64,000 nucleotides of DNA from Flavobacterium anhuiense (GCF_004151235.1 NZ_JUIV01000002.1:310001-374000), one strand, 5' to 3'. Shown: positions 8,531-18,086, counted from the first letter of the stretch. Numbers and translations: made by a program. The notes: generated by a model not told the origin, from the letters alone.

Positions 8531-9244
8531 CTACATCTTCAAATAAAAATCTTTAGTCAATTCAATATACTCAGGAGTATAAACGTGTCTGTCTATTTCG
8601 ATAACAAGTTCATCTATTTCAATTTCAGAAACTTCATTTCGGCTAAAAGCCAATAAACTGCGTTTTATTTCAGATTTTGGAGTTCCTTTTACTCGAGTAA
8701 TTTTTAGAGGATATAATTCAGATTCTTTTGCCAGAGCAATAAATTTTTCTTCTTCTTTGAAAGGAATAATTAAAGCAAATATTCCGTTTTCTGAAAGCAG
8801 TAAATCGGCAGCTTCAACTAATTCTTCAAAAGGCATTGCATCTTGAAAACGGGCTAAATCGCGTTGTTCGTTTTCTGTTTTATAGTCTTCAGCATAAAAA
8901 GGAGGATTTGAAACGATCAAATCATATTCATCTTCTGGCTCGTCAATAAATTCATCTAAACCGGCATGAAAACAAAATAAGCGATCGCCCCATGGGGAAG
9001 CTTCAAAATTTTCTACAGCCTGTTCATAAGCATCTTCATCAATTTCAAGAGCATCAATTTGTTCTGCGTTTGAACGCTGCGCAATCATTAAAGCAATAAT
9101 TCCTGTTCCCGCACCAATATCCAAAACACTAAATGGATTATTAGAAATAGGAGTCCAAGCACCCAATAAAACGCCATCGGTGCCAACTTTCATAGCAGTT
9201 TTGTCTTGCTTAATAGAAAATTGCTTGAAGCTAAATAAAGACAT
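8531..9244 (-). CDS. trmN6: tRNA1(Val) (adenine37-N6)-methyltransferase
   Basis: A 237-residue SAM-dependent methyltransferase. It has a SAM-binding DIGAGTGIIALMIAQ motif near residue 42 and the N6-adenine signature SNPPFY near residue 112. The N-terminal FKQFSIKQDKTAMKVGTDGV block is characteristic of the YfiC/TrmN6 family, which makes m6A37 in tRNA-Val. It follows rimM by 56 bp on the same strand and may be the last gene of the rpsP operon. Confidence 0.88.
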   Translation of the reverse strand: MSLFSFKQFSIKQDKTAMKVGTDGVLLGAWTPISNNPFSVLDIGAGTGIIALMIAQRSNAEQIDALEIDEDAYEQAVENFEASPWGDRLFCFHAGLDEFIDEPEDEYDLIVSNPPFYAEDYKTENEQRDLARFQDAMPFEELVEAADLLLSENGIFALIIPFKEEEKFIALAKESELYPLKITRVKGTPKSEIKRSLLAFSRNEVSEIEIDELVIEIDRHVYTPEYIELTKDFYLKM

Positions 9245-9300
9245 TTCTGAATAAATAAAATTTACGATAGGTAATGACTGAAAACTGTGACTGAATGCTT

Positions 9301-9825
9301 TTACAAGTACATTTCCACAAGGCCTTCAGGAAGATCCATGATTACTTTTTTGTTCTCACGATCGATTTTTACTAGAAATTGATCAATCATAGGAACTAAG
9401 ATTTCGACTTCACCATTTAAAACTTCAAAAAGAGGCTGTGCAGTTGAATCATTTATAGAAGTTATTTTTCCGAAAACGCCTAAACGTTTGTCTTCAATTT
9501 CGAAACCAATAACTTCATGGAAGTAAAATTTGTTACCGGTAAGTTTTGGCAACATAGTTAAAGGAAGATAGATAGGACTGCCAACAAGAGCATCTGCATC
9601 TTCTTCAGTATTTACATCTTCAAAACGAACTCTAAGAAAGTCGTTCTTGTGCAATGAGCTAGTTTCAATAAAAAAAGGAACCAAGTGTTTGTTGTTTTCA
9701 ACAAACACTGATTCCAGATTTTCGTATAACTCAGGTTCATCTGTGTCTAAATAGACTAAGACTTCCCCCTTGAAACTAAATTTTTTAGCGATTTTACCTA
9801 AATAAAAACAATCTTCTTTACGCAT
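9301..9825 (-). CDS. rimM: ribosome maturation factor RimM
   Basis: A 174-residue 16S processing factor that binds S19 and the 30S head. The N-terminal barrel starts MRKEDCFYLGKIAKKFSFKG and the PRC-like C-terminal domain has FYFHEVIGFEI and ILVPMIDQFLVKID. The frame is open further upstream, but that extension is a Leu/Lys-rich reading of the Ala-rich tail of rpsP in another frame. The ATG at 9825 begins the conserved domain and leaves 16 bp to rpsP. The order rpsP-rimM is a classic ribosomal operon. Confidence 0.92.
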   Translation of the reverse strand: MRKEDCFYLGKIAKKFSFKGEVLVYLDTDEPELYENLESVFVENNKHLVPFFIETSSLHKNDFLRVRFEDVNTEEDADALVGSPIYLPLTMLPKLTGNKFYFHEVIGFEIEDKRLGVFGKITSINDSTAQPLFEVLNGEVEILVPMIDQFLVKIDRENKKVIMDLPEGLVEMYL

Positions 9826-9841
9826 TATCGCTAAGTAAAAA

Positions 9842-10402
9842 TTATGCTTCAGTTGTTTCGTTATTCTCTTCAGCGGCAGGAGCTTCTTCAGTAGCTTCAG
9901 CAACTTCTTCAGTAGCTTCAGCAGCTTGTGCAGCGGCAGCAGCTTCAGCTTGTGCAGCAGCAGCATCAGCAACACGTTTAGCGTTAACTTCTTGCTCAGC
10001 TTTTAAAGCTTTTGCTTTAGCATCAGCTTTTGCTTTAGATAAACCATCTTTTTTAGCATCAACTTTACCAGCTTTTGCTTCTAACCAAGCAGTTAATTTA
10101 GCATCTGCTTGCTCTTGTGTTAAAGCACCTTTACGAACTCCTCCATCAAGGTGGTGTTTCAATAAAGCACCTTTGTAAGAAAGGATAGCTCTAGCAGTAT
10201 CAGTTGGTTGAGCACCATTGTGTAACCATTTAACTGCGCTGTCAAGGTTTAACTCAACAGTTGCTGGGTTAGTGTTTGGATTGTAAGTACCGATTTTCTC
10301 TAAGTATCTACCATCTCTTTTTGAGCGTGCATCTGCAGCTACTACCCAGTAAAAAGGTTTTCCTTTTTTACCGTGTCTTTGTAATCTAATTTTTACTGAC
10401 AT
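9842..10402 (-). CDS. rpsP: 30S ribosomal protein bS16
   Basis: A 186-residue protein whose first 80 residues are typical S16 (MSVKIRLQRHGKKGKPFYWV, DARSKRDGRYLEKIGTYNPN). Beyond that lies a low-complexity tail rich in Ala, Lys and Glu, ending in an acidic TEEVAEATEEAPAAEE segment. Long charged tails on S16 are common in Bacteroidetes, whereas S16 elsewhere is about 80-90 residues. It heads the rpsP-rimM-trmN6 group. Confidence 0.95.
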   Translation of the reverse strand: MSVKIRLQRHGKKGKPFYWVVAADARSKRDGRYLEKIGTYNPNTNPATVELNLDSAVKWLHNGAQPTDTARAILSYKGALLKHHLDGGVRKGALTQEQADAKLTAWLEAKAGKVDAKKDGLSKAKADAKAKALKAEQEVNAKRVADAAAAQAEAAAAAQAAEATEEVAEATEEAPAAEENNETTEA

Positions 10403-10451
10403 AATCTAGTGATTAAATTTTGAGGTACTCGACCTCTGTTAATTAAGGGCG

Positions 10452-10459
10452 CAAAGATA
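10452..10459 (-). promoter_or_regulatory. -7 element of the rpsP promoter
   Basis: The minus-strand sequence TATCTTTG fits the Bacteroidetes TAnnTTTG element, 50 bp before the rpsP start. No clear TTG is seen 19 bp upstream. Confidence 0.5.
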
Positions 10460-10564
10460 TAATTTTTTTATGAAAAATGCGTTTTAAAAGAGATTAAATC
10501 TATTTGAGTTGTTTTTTTAGCATTTTTTTGACTTTTTAATTTAAGTATTTAGTTCTTAATGCGA

Positions 10565-10572
10565 TACTTTTG
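10565..10572 (+). promoter_or_regulatory. -7 element TACTTTTG
   Basis: This matches TAnnTTTG and lies 20 bp before the ATG at 10592. Transcription would begin after the alternative ATG at 10559, which decides in favour of the later start. Confidence 0.6.
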
Positions 10573-10591
10573 CATCAAATTCATTTTAAAT

Positions 10592-11086
10592 ATGAAAAAA
10601 TACTTTTACTTTTTATCACTTTTACTGTTGCTTATGTCTTGTACAGAGGATATAAGATTTAATAATCCGGCTTTTCAGACCTTAAAGGATAATAGTTTTT
10701 GGAGAGCACAAACCTATCAAGCTGGAACCGAATCGAATGATTTTTTTACTATTGAAGGTTCTTTAGGTTACGAACAGATAAAATTTCAACTTCCTGAACC
10801 AGATGAGAAAACGTATGTTTTAGGTATAAATGATGATATAAAAGCCATTTATAAAAATACATATAAAGGACAGGAAGCAGAATTTAGCACTGGAACTGGC
10901 AAAGGAACGGGAGAAATTGTCGTTACAGAATACAATACTGTTGATAATACTATTTCAGGAACGTTTAAATTTACAGCAGTTAATACTGATCAAAATGCTG
11001 AAAAACAAACTATGCATTTTTCGGAAGGCGTTTTTTATAAAATTCCAGTGACACAGGGGCCTAACTTTGTTCCAGTCAACAATTAA
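10592..11086 (+). CDS. lipoprotein of unknown function (DUF6252-like)
   Basis: A 164-residue lipoprotein beginning MKKYFYFLSLLLLLMSCTED, with an SPII lipobox (LMSC). An in-frame ATG at 10559 is rejected because it lies before the -7 element and would add residues ahead of a normal signal. The mature part is beta-rich (FFTIEGSLGYEQIKFQLPEP, EIVVTEYNTVDNTISGTFKF) and resembles small Bacteroidetes lipoproteins of the DUF6252 type; this assignment is from memory of the pattern. It appears to be a single-gene unit. Confidence 0.75.
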   Translation: MKKYFYFLSLLLLLMSCTEDIRFNNPAFQTLKDNSFWRAQTYQAGTESNDFFTIEGSLGYEQIKFQLPEPDEKTYVLGINDDIKAIYKNTYKGQEAEFSTGTGKGTGEIVVTEYNTVDNTISGTFKFTAVNTDQNAEKQTMHFSEGVFYKIPVTQGPNFVPVNN

Positions 11087-11165
11087 TTTCCTAATTTGAG
11101 CCTCATCAAATCAGAATAAAAACTTAAATAAATCCATAACATAGTAGATTAGATATAAATAAGAC

Positions 11166-11173
11166 TACATTTG
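11166..11173 (+). promoter_or_regulatory. -7 element TACATTTG
   Basis: TAnnTTTG match 24 bp before the RRM gene start. No convincing TTG is seen at the expected distance. Confidence 0.5.
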
Positions 11174-11196
11174 CTTCTTATTATAAATAAATATCT

Positions 11197-11541
11197 ATGA
11201 ATATTTTCGTTGGGAGCCTTCCATTCAGTATTGAGGAAGCAGATTTAAGAGAGTCTTTTGAGGCTTATGGAACAGTTGACTCTGTTAAAATTATTACTGA
11301 TAAATTTACTGGAAGAAGTAAAGGCTTTGGTTTTGTTGAGATGCCAAATGATAGTGAAGCACAGAAAGCTATCGATGAATTGAACGGTGCTGTTGTTTCA
11401 GGTCGTACAATCGTTGTAAATAAATCTGAGCCAAAACCAGAGGGCGAAAGAAGAAGTTTTAATAACAACCGCGGAGGAAACGATCGTGGTGGTTACGGGA
11501 ACAACCGTGGCGGAGATCGCGGAAACAGAAGAGAATATTAA
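11197..11541 (+). CDS. RRM-domain RNA-binding protein
   Basis: A 114-residue protein with one RNA recognition motif: RNP2 is MNIFVGSLPF at the N-terminus and RNP1 is KGFGFVEM near residue 43. A Gly/Arg/Asn-rich tail follows (GGNDRGGYGNNRGGDRG). These small glycine-rich RRM proteins occur in Bacteroidetes and cyanobacteria and are linked to RNA chaperoning or cold response. The tail resembles RGG boxes that add nonspecific RNA affinity. It is transcribed alone and is followed directly by a terminator. Confidence 0.92.
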   Translation: MNIFVGSLPFSIEEADLRESFEAYGTVDSVKIITDKFTGRSKGFGFVEMPNDSEAQKAIDELNGAVVSGRTIVVNKSEPKPEGERRSFNNNRGGNDRGGYGNNRGGDRGNRREY

Positions 11542-11560
11542 TGTTTTTTTTCTAAAATAT

Positions 11561-11593
11561 AAAAGGGATAAACTTATGTTTATCCCTTTTTTT
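11561..11593 (+). terminator. Rho-independent terminator of the RRM gene
   Basis: GGGATAAAC / GTTTATCCC stem with a 4-nt loop and seven T. Confidence 0.9.
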
Positions 11594-11601
11594 GTTGCTT
11601 T

Positions 11602-11642
11602 TGTTTCAAGTTTCAGGTTTTTCCAACTTGAAACTTGAAACA
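11602..11642. repeat. intergenic inverted repeat
   Basis: GTTTCAAGTTTCAGG and AACTTGAAACTTGAAAC face each other between the convergent RRM and leuB genes. It may end leuB transcription. Confidence 0.6.
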
Positions 11643-11662
11643 ATTAAAACGTGAAACAAAAT

Positions 11663-12718
11663 TTATACATTCGCAGCTAACCAGTCACCAACTTCTTTAG
11701 TACCGTATGCTTTGCCTCCGTTTGCTAAATCTTCGGTAACTACTCCAGCTTCTAAAGCTTTGTTTACGGCATCTCTCATCGCTTTTCCTTCTTCCATTAA
11801 TCCGAAGTTTTCGAACATCATAGCAGCAGATAAAATAGTAGCCATTGGGTTTGCAATGTTTAATCCTGTAGCTTGTGGATAAGAACCGTGAATAGGTTCA
11901 AACAACGATACTTCAGCTCCCATAGATGCAGAAGGCATTAATCCCATTGAACCAGAAATTACAGAAGCTTCGTCTGTTAAGATGTCTCCAAATAAGTTTT
12001 CAGTAATTAATACATCATAAGAGTTTGGCCATTGTACCAAACGCATTGCAACAGCGTCAACAAATTCGTAGCTCACTTCAACCTCTGGATAATCTTTTTC
12101 CATTGCTTGAACTGTTTCTCTCCACAAACGAGAAGTTTCCAAAACGTTTGCTTTATCAACGCAGCATAATTTTTTAGAACGAGTCATCGCCAATTCGAAA
12201 CCTTTTTTAGCTAAACGCTGTACTTCAGCTCTAGTGTAAACACAGTTGTCGTAAGCTGTGTCTCCGTTATCTTTTCTTCCTTTTTCACCAAAGTAAATTC
12301 CGCCTGTTAATTCTCTTAAGAAAACTAAATCAGTTCCTTCAATTCTTTCTCTTTTTAATGGAGATTTATCTAATAATGATGGGAATGTAAAAGTTGGTCT
12401 TACGTTTGCGAATAAACCTAATGCTTTACGCATTTTCAATAAGCCTTGCTCTGGACGAACTGGTGCAGAAGGATCATTATCATATTTAGGATGACCGATT
12501 GCTCCAAAAAGAACAGCGTCAGCATTTTTACAAATTTCGTGTGTTGAATCCGGATAAGGTTCTCCTACTGCATCAATTGCAGCGGCACCAGTTAAAGCTG
12601 GTTTCCAAGTGATTTCATGTCCGAATTTTTTTGCAATAGCATCAGATACTTTTACAGCTTCATTTATTACTTCTGGTCCGATTCCGTCTCCGGCTAAAAG
12701 GGCTATGTTTAATTTCAT
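11663..12718 (-). CDS. leuB: 3-isopropylmalate dehydrogenase
   Basis: A 351-residue enzyme for NAD-dependent oxidative decarboxylation of 3-isopropylmalate to 2-oxoisocaproate in leucine synthesis. It has the family blocks [16 protein letters not shown] at the N-terminus, [50 protein letters not shown] and EPIHGS. Length and motifs are complete. It is the last gene of the leuC-leuD-leuA-leuB unit and is separated from leuA by an inverted-repeat element. Confidence 0.96.
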   Translation of the reverse strand: MKLNIALLAGDGIGPEVINEAVKVSDAIAKKFGHEITWKPALTGAAAIDAVGEPYPDSTHEICKNADAVLFGAIGHPKYDNDPSAPVRPEQGLLKMRKALGLFANVRPTFTFPSLLDKSPLKRERIEGTDLVFLRELTGGIYFGEKGRKDNGDTAYDNCVYTRAEVQRLAKKGFELAMTRSKKLCCVDKANVLETSRLWRETVQAMEKDYPEVEVSYEFVDAVAMRLVQWPNSYDVLITENLFGDILTDEASVISGSMGLMPSASMGAEVSLFEPIHGSYPQATGLNIANPMATILSAAMMFENFGLMEEGKAMRDAVNKALEAGVVTEDLANGGKAYGTKEVGDWLAANV

Positions 12719-12741
12719 TCTATATTTTTTAAAAGGTTCTA

Positions 12742-12873
12742 AGGTTCTGAGTTGCTAAGATTCTAAGTTTTTATTCTTATTACTTAGTTTTGTTTTTAAG
12801 ATTCTGAGTTGCTGAGATTCTGAGTTCAAAGGAGAAAAACTTAGTAGCTTAGAATCTTAGCAACTTAGAACCT
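12742..12873. repeat. long imperfect inverted repeat between leuA and leuB
   Basis: The left arm (12742-12772) and right arm (12835-12873) are near-complementary around the word GTTGCTAAGATTCTAAG, with a diverged third copy in the loop. The right arm reaches the leuA stop codon. On the leu mRNA it would form a strong hairpin between two operon genes. Confidence 0.75.
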
Positions 12874-14392
12874 ATGTAATTATATTTAACATTTTTTGCG
12901 TTGCAATAATCGCTGCAACAGTTTGATCCGAATCTAATCCGCGGGTTTTGAATTCTTTTCCGTTATTGACCCAGGTAATAATAGTTTCGCATAACGCATC
13001 AGAACTACTTCCTGGCGGGATTCTCACGGCATAATCAATCAATTTCGGAAGCGTTAGTTTTTTGCTTTTGTAAATCTTAGATAAAGCATTCATAAAAGCA
13101 TCAAACTGACCGTCTCCTTGTGCGTTTTCTTCGATTATTTCTCCGTTTAAATTTAAAGATAAAGTCGTAGATGGGCGCATTCCTTTAGAATGAACCAGCA
13201 TATAAGAATTTATCGTAATTTTTTCTTCGTAAGTGTGGCTATCCAAAACATCTGAAATAATGTATGGAAGATCTTCTTTCGTTACGGTTTCTTTTTTGTC
13301 GCCCAATTCGATAATTCTTTGGGTAACCAATTTCAAATCTTCATTGTTTAGTTTTAAACCTAATTCCTGAAGATTCTTTTCGATATTGGCTTTTCCAGAA
13401 GTTTTTCCTAAAGCGTATTTTCTTTTTCTTCCAAAACGTTCGGGAAGTAAATCGTTAAAATAAAGATTGTTTTTGTTGTCTCCGTCGGCGTGAATTCCAG
13501 CAGTTTGGGTAAAAACATTATCACCGACAATTGGTTTGTTTGCAGGAATTCTATAACCTGTAAAAGTTTCAACCAGTTTGCTTACAGAATACAAAGACGT
13601 TTCTTTAATATTGATTTTTACTTCTGGCAGATAATCATTAATTACGGCAACAGTACTTTCAAGCGGTGCGTTTCCGGCGCGTTCTCCCATTCCGTTTACC
13701 GTTACGTGAAGTCCGTTGATTCCTGCTTTTATCGCTTCCATAACATTGGCAACGCTTAAATCGTAATCGTTATGTGCATGGAAATCAAAATGAATGCTTG
13801 GATATTTTGTTCTAATTTTTGAAATAAATTCAAAAGTTAAAGACGGAATTAAAACGCCTAAAGTATCAGGAAGTAAAACTCTTTTGATTGGTTGAGTTGC
13901 TAAGAAATCCAAAAATTGAAAAACATAATCTGGAGAATTTCGCATTCCGTTGCTCCAGTCTTCCAGGTAAACATTGGTTTCAATATTGTTTTCTTTGGCT
14001 AAAGAAATAATTTCAGCGATTTCAGAAAAATGCTGTTCTGGAGTTTTCTTTAATTGATGTGTTAAGTGATTCATTGAGCCTTTGGTCAATAAATTCTGCA
14101 CTTTGGCACCCGCTTTTTTCATCCAATCAATTGAAACTCCGCCATCAACAAACGTCAAGACTTCAATTCTGTTGATGTATCCTTTTTCTTCAGCCCAAGA
14201 AGTGATGCCTTTTACAGCCTGAAATTCTCCTTCGCTTACGCGGGCAGAAGCAATTTCAATTCTATCAATATTTAATTCCTCCAGCAACAATTGCGCAATG
14301 GTCAGTTTTTCTGCAGCAGAAAATGAAACTCCTGAGGTTTGTTCACCATCACGGAGTGTCGTATCCATTATTTCAATTTTTCTTTTTTCCAT
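12872..14392 (-). CDS. leuA: 2-isopropylmalate synthase-type enzyme with regulatory domain
   Basis: A 506-residue HMGL-like synthase condensing acetyl-CoA with a 2-oxoacid. Visible blocks are IMDTTLRDGEQTSGVSFSA at the N-terminus, the metal ligands of DFHAHNDYDLSVAN, and NGMGERAGNAPLE. A C-terminal LeuA dimer domain (PGSSSDALCETIITWVNN) normally carries leucine feedback. It sits in the leuCDAB operon, so leucine synthesis is the natural role. This subfamily also includes citramalate synthases, and sequence alone does not separate them. Confidence 0.88.
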   Translation of the reverse strand: MEKRKIEIMDTTLRDGEQTSGVSFSAAEKLTIAQLLLEELNIDRIEIASARVSEGEFQAVKGITSWAEEKGYINRIEVLTFVDGGVSIDWMKKAGAKVQNLLTKGSMNHLTHQLKKTPEQHFSEIAEIISLAKENNIETNVYLEDWSNGMRNSPDYVFQFLDFLATQPIKRVLLPDTLGVLIPSLTFEFISKIRTKYPSIHFDFHAHNDYDLSVANVMEAIKAGINGLHVTVNGMGERAGNAPLESTVAVINDYLPEVKINIKETSLYSVSKLVETFTGYRIPANKPIVGDNVFTQTAGIHADGDNKNNLYFNDLLPERFGRKRKYALGKTSGKANIEKNLQELGLKLNNEDLKLVTQRIIELGDKKETVTKEDLPYIISDVLDSHTYEEKITINSYMLVHSKGMRPSTTLSLNLNGEIIEENAQGDGQFDAFMNALSKIYKSKKLTLPKLIDYAVRIPPGSSSDALCETIITWVNNGKEFKTRGLDSDQTVAAIIATQKMLNIIT

Positions 14393-14453
14393 ATTGATAT
14401 TCTATATTTCTTTTAATTCGAAATTATAGCGGGTTCGTATTATTAATTTAGAA

Positions 14454-14485
14454 AGACCCGAGAGGTTTTGAAGCCTTTCGGGTCT
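14454..14485. repeat. hairpin between leuD and leuA
   Basis: AGACCCGAGAGG pairs with CCTTTCGGGTCT across a short loop. It lies inside the leu operon and could cause partial termination or processing. Confidence 0.6.
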
Positions 14486-14507
14486 AATAGACTGAATGAT
14501 ATTTCTA

Positions 14508-15104
14508 TTAGTACGGAAGTTTATCAGCAAAAGCTTTAATATCTTCCTTCATGTTTTGTAAATAATCAATATCGTCGAAACCATTAATCAGGTTGTTCTT
14601 TTTGTAACCGTTAATAGCAAAAGATTCTTGCTCGCCAGTTGATAACAAAGTAATGGTTTGGTTTGGAAGATTGATTTCCAATTCTGTTTTAGGATCAGCT
14701 TCGATAGCTTTGAAAATATTAGCTAAAAATTCTGGGCTGATTTGTACTGGCAAAACACCAATATTCAAACAGTTTCCTTTGAAGATATCTGCAAAGAAAG
14801 AAGAAACGACAGCACGGAATCCGTAATCGTAAACTGCCCATGCAGCGTGCTCTCTAGAAGATCCAGAACCGAAGTTTTTTCCTCCAACAAGAATTTTTCC
14901 GCTGTAAGTTGGGTTGTTTAAAACGAAATCTGCTTTTGGAGTATCATCTCCGTTATATCTCCAATCTCTAAAAAAGTTGTCTCCAAAACCTTCACGTTTT
15001 GTAGCCTTTAAGAAACGAGCTGGAATGATTTGATCTGTATCTACGTTCTCAATTGGCAACGGTACGCCGCTGCTTGTAAGTATATTAAATTTATCGTATG
15101 CCAT
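14508..15104 (-). CDS. leuD: 3-isopropylmalate dehydratase small subunit
   Basis: A 198-residue swivel subunit of isopropylmalate isomerase, which pairs with LeuC. The blocks [33 protein letters not shown] and [12 protein letters not shown] are all present, and the length is typical. It lies 120 bp after leuC. The gap carries a short tandem array of ATTTTAG words. Confidence 0.96.
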   Translation of the reverse strand: MAYDKFNILTSSGVPLPIENVDTDQIIPARFLKATKREGFGDNFFRDWRYNGDDTPKADFVLNNPTYSGKILVGGKNFGSGSSREHAAWAVYDYGFRAVVSSFFADIFKGNCLNIGVLPVQISPEFLANIFKAIEADPKTELEINLPNQTITLLSTGEQESFAINGYKKNNLINGFDDIDYLQNMKEDIKAFADKLPY

Positions 15105-15224
15105 TTTAATTTTAGATTTTAGATTTTGGATTTTAGATTTTAGATTTTCTGAATGTGAGAATCTATATTAAATCTAAAAGCAATTTTATTGAATTTTTGA
15201 AATTGTTATTGCAATTGTCATTGA

Positions 15225-16619
15225 CTAGAACAGTTCTCTCGGATCTGTTAGTTTTCCTGTAACAGCAGCTGCGGCAGCCATAATTGGACTTGCAAGAAGC
15301 GTTCTTGAACCAGGACCTTGACGGCCTTCAAAGTTTCTGTTTGAAGTACTTACTGCATATTTTCCAGCAGGAACTTTATCGTCGTTCATAGCTAAACAAG
15401 CAGAACATCCTGGCTGACGTAATACGAAACCAGCTTCGGTCAAAATATCTAAAATTCCTTCTTCTTTAATCTGAGCTTCAACAACGTGAGAACCCGGAAC
15501 TAACCAAGCCGTAACATTATCTGCTTTTTTTCTTCCTTTTACAATTTCAGCAAAAGCTCTAAAATCTTCAATACGTCCGTTTGTACAACTTCCTAAGAAA
15601 ACGTAGTCGATTTGTTTTCCAATCATTACGTCATCTTCGTTGAAGCCCATGTAAGCTAAAGATTTTTTGTAAGTTTCCTCACCGCCTTCAACTTCTTTTG
15701 CGCTTGGGATATGTTTTGTGATACCGATTCCCATTCCAGGGTTTGTACCGTAAGTAATCATTGGTTCGATGTCTTCTGCTTTGATGTTTAATTCAGCATC
15801 AAATACAGCATCAGCATCTGTTTTTAGCGTTTTCCAGTATTCAACAGCTTTTGTCCAAGCTTCTCCTTTTGGAGCGTAAAGTCTTCCTTCAAGGAAGTCG
15901 AAAGTAGTTTGGTCAGGAGCAATCATACCTCCACGAGCACCCATTTCGATACTTAAATTACAAACTGTCATACGGCCTTCCATAGTCATGTTTTCAAAAA
16001 CATCACCAGCGTACTCCACAAAATAACCTGTTCCTCCAGAAGTAGTTAATTTAGAGATGATATAAAGCGCAACGTCTTTTGGACCAACACCTTTACTAAG
16101 TTGCCCGTTTACGTTGATGCGCATTTTCTTTGGTTTAGGCTGCATAATACATTGAGTAGAAAGCACCATTTCAACCTCAGATGTTCCGATACCAAAAGCA
16201 ATAGCTCCAAAAGCACCGTGAGTAGACGTATGCGAATCTCCACATACAATAGTAGCGCCTGGCAAAGTAATTCCGTTTTCAGGACCAACTACGTGTACAA
16301 TTCCATTTTTTTGGTGACCTAATCCCCAGTGCGAAATTCCGTATTCAGCGGCATTGTCTTCAAGAGCTTTAAGCTGGTTTGCAGAAAGCGGATCCTGAAC
16401 TGGTAAATGTTGGTTTATGGTTGGTGTATTGTGGTCGGCAGTTGCAAAAGTACGTTCTGGATATAATACATTAACGCCTCTTGATTTTAATCCTAAAAAA
16501 GCAACAGGACTCGTAACTTCATGAATGAAATGGCGGTCAATAAAAAACACATCTGGCCCATCTTCAATTTTACGCACAACATGTGAATCCCATACTTTGT
16601 CAAATAATGTCTTACTCAT
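15225..16619 (-). CDS. leuC: 3-isopropylmalate dehydratase large subunit
   Basis: A 464-residue aconitase-family subunit holding the 4Fe-4S cluster that isomerises 2- to 3-isopropylmalate. The cluster cysteines lie in FLGSCTNGR and in [12 protein letters not shown]. The blocks [20 protein letters not shown] and [18 protein letters not shown] are intact. It is the first gene of the leu operon, with a canonical promoter about 65 bp upstream and a small Leu-rich upstream ORF in its leader. Confidence 0.97.
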   Translation of the reverse strand: MSKTLFDKVWDSHVVRKIEDGPDVFFIDRHFIHEVTSPVAFLGLKSRGVNVLYPERTFATADHNTPTINQHLPVQDPLSANQLKALEDNAAEYGISHWGLGHQKNGIVHVVGPENGITLPGATIVCGDSHTSTHGAFGAIAFGIGTSEVEMVLSTQCIMQPKPKKMRINVNGQLSKGVGPKDVALYIISKLTTSGGTGYFVEYAGDVFENMTMEGRMTVCNLSIEMGARGGMIAPDQTTFDFLEGRLYAPKGEAWTKAVEYWKTLKTDADAVFDAELNIKAEDIEPMITYGTNPGMGIGITKHIPSAKEVEGGEETYKKSLAYMGFNEDDVMIGKQIDYVFLGSCTNGRIEDFRAFAEIVKGRKKADNVTAWLVPGSHVVEAQIKEEGILDILTEAGFVLRQPGCSACLAMNDDKVPAGKYAVSTSNRNFEGRQGPGSRTLLASPIMAAAAAVTGKLTDPRELF

Positions 16620-16644
16620 TTTTTATTTTTTTTAATTGTAATTT

Positions 16645-16671
16645 CTATAACCACAGCAATTTCCTGTTCAT
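16645..16671 (-). CDS. possible leucine leader peptide
   Basis: An ATG about 10 nt after the predicted transcription start opens a frame of eight codons, MNRKLLWL, then TAG. Three of the eight codons are Leu (TTG, CTG, TTA). It sits in the 5' UTR of the leucine operon, which recalls leu attenuation peptides. No obvious terminator hairpin separates it from leuC, so chance is a real alternative. Confidence 0.3.
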   Translation of the reverse strand: MNRKLLWL

Positions 16672-16684
16672 TATAATAGCAAAA

Positions 16685-16714
16685 CAAAAGTAAAAAAAGA
16701 TAAAAAAGCGTCAA
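16685..16714 (-). promoter_or_regulatory. leu operon promoter
   Basis: On the minus strand TTG (16714-16712), a 19-bp spacer and TACTTTTG (16692-16685) match the Bacteroidetes housekeeping consensus exactly. The leuC start lies 65 bp downstream. Confidence 0.85.
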
Positions 16715-17138
16715 TTTCGATATTTCATTATATACGATACCCAAACTAATTTACAAATTACCAAATGGCTTTTGCATGCTAAAATTTGAAAGAAGAATGA
16801 TGAAGAAACTGATTTGCTTTTTCTTTTTCGGCTTCAATTTTACCTGATTGTTTTTTGTTTTAATAGTTTGCAAATTTATCTTAAAATCAATACAAAATAT
16901 AAGAATTTGATCGAAAAAATCTAACAAATTACATAAAAATAGTAATAATTGTTAGTTTTGAAATTTTTGCTAAAAGAGTGCTTTTTGAGTTTTTTAAAGC
17001 TTTTAAAGGAGTTTTTTGGACGTTATTTAGATTCAATAAAACATCAAAATACTACGACATCCAAGAAGTGTATTTTTATGAAATTTTATGTTTTTTTGAA
17101 GCAAAAAACTGATTTTTTGAAAGAAGTGTTTTTGAAAA
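16715..17138. other. gene-free intergenic stretch
   Basis: This lies between the leu promoter and the end of the AraC gene. It is AT-rich with runs of A and T. A 69-codon frame at 16949-17158 is Phe/Leu/Lys-rich and overlaps the AraC gene end; I do not consider it a gene. Confidence 0.5.
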
Positions 17139-18059
17139 CTAATTCAATGAATTTTTAAATTCTAATGGAGTAAGATTGGTTTTCTTTTTGAATAATTTGC
17201 TGAACGATTGCGGATACTCAAAACCTAATTGATAAGCAATTTCTGCTACCGAAAGATTGGTAGTAATCAAGAAATCTTTTGATTTTTCTATTAATTTTGA
17301 ATGAATGTGCTGCTGCGCATTTAATCCAGTCAAATTGCGAAGCATGTCGCTAAGATAATGGCTCGAAACATTAATCTGTGAAGCCAGAAATTCTACTGTT
17401 GGCAATCCTCTTTTTAAGGTTTCTGAGTTGCTGATATAATTGTCTAAAGTTTCTTCAACTTTCAATAATAAATCGTGACTGATGGTTTTTCTGGTAATAA
17501 ATTGGCGTTTGTAAAAACGATTGCTGTAGTTCAGCAAAACATCAATATAAGAAACAATCACATCTTGGCTCATTTCATCAATTGCGGTATTGAGTTCGTT
17601 GTCGATACTTTGTAATAATCCAATAATAATTGTTTTTTCACTGTCGGAAAGATGCAGTGCTTCATTGGTATCATAAGAAAAGAAGCCATATTTTTTGATG
17701 CTTTTTCCCAAAGGATAATTTCGAATAAAATCAGGATGAAATAAAAGTGTATAACCTCCATATTCAACGCCTTCTTCATTTTCAGTAAAAATTAACTGGG
17801 TTGGAGAAGCAAACATGAGTCCGCCTTCGTTGAAATCATAATAACCTTGACCGTAGCCCATTTTTCCTTTGGTAGAAAACTTATAAGAGATCTTATAAAA
17901 ATCAAGCAAAAAGGCATGATTCGCTAAATCTTCATTGATGACCAACTTTGTATTGTCTACCAAACTCACCATCGGATGAAGTGGCTTTGGGAGTTGAAAT
18001 AGATCATGAAACTGCGATATAGAAGAGATTTTTGCTGGATTATTGTTTTTCTTTTCCAT
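17139..18059 (-). CDS. AraC-family transcriptional regulator
   Basis: A 306-residue regulator. The N-terminal half resembles a cupin-type effector domain. The C-terminal 100 residues hold two helix-turn-helix units, the second being VAEIAYQLGFEYPQSFSKLF with the family ending KKKTNLTPLEFKNSL. It lies 77 bp downstream of the SDR gene on the same strand and may regulate it, a common pairing. The effector is unknown. Confidence 0.9.
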   Translation of the reverse strand: MEKKNNNPAKISSISQFHDLFQLPKPLHPMVSLVDNTKLVINEDLANHAFLLDFYKISYKFSTKGKMGYGQGYYDFNEGGLMFASPTQLIFTENEEGVEYGGYTLLFHPDFIRNYPLGKSIKKYGFFSYDTNEALHLSDSEKTIIIGLLQSIDNELNTAIDEMSQDVIVSYIDVLLNYSNRFYKRQFITRKTISHDLLLKVEETLDNYISNSETLKRGLPTVEFLASQINVSSHYLSDMLRNLTGLNAQQHIHSKLIEKSKDFLITTNLSVAEIAYQLGFEYPQSFSKLFKKKTNLTPLEFKNSLN

Positions 18060-18086
18060 GATATAAAAGTATGAAAATTTGAGAGA

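Noticed and set aside
9826..9975. Upstream extension of the rimM frame (Leu/Lys-rich, 50 residues)
   Set aside because: It reads the Ala-codon-rich tail of rpsP in another frame; the RimM fold begins at the ATG at 9825.
16949..17158. 69-codon plus-strand frame
   Set aside because: Composition is Phe/Leu/Lys-biased from T/A runs, no homology pattern is seen, and it overlaps the AraC gene end.
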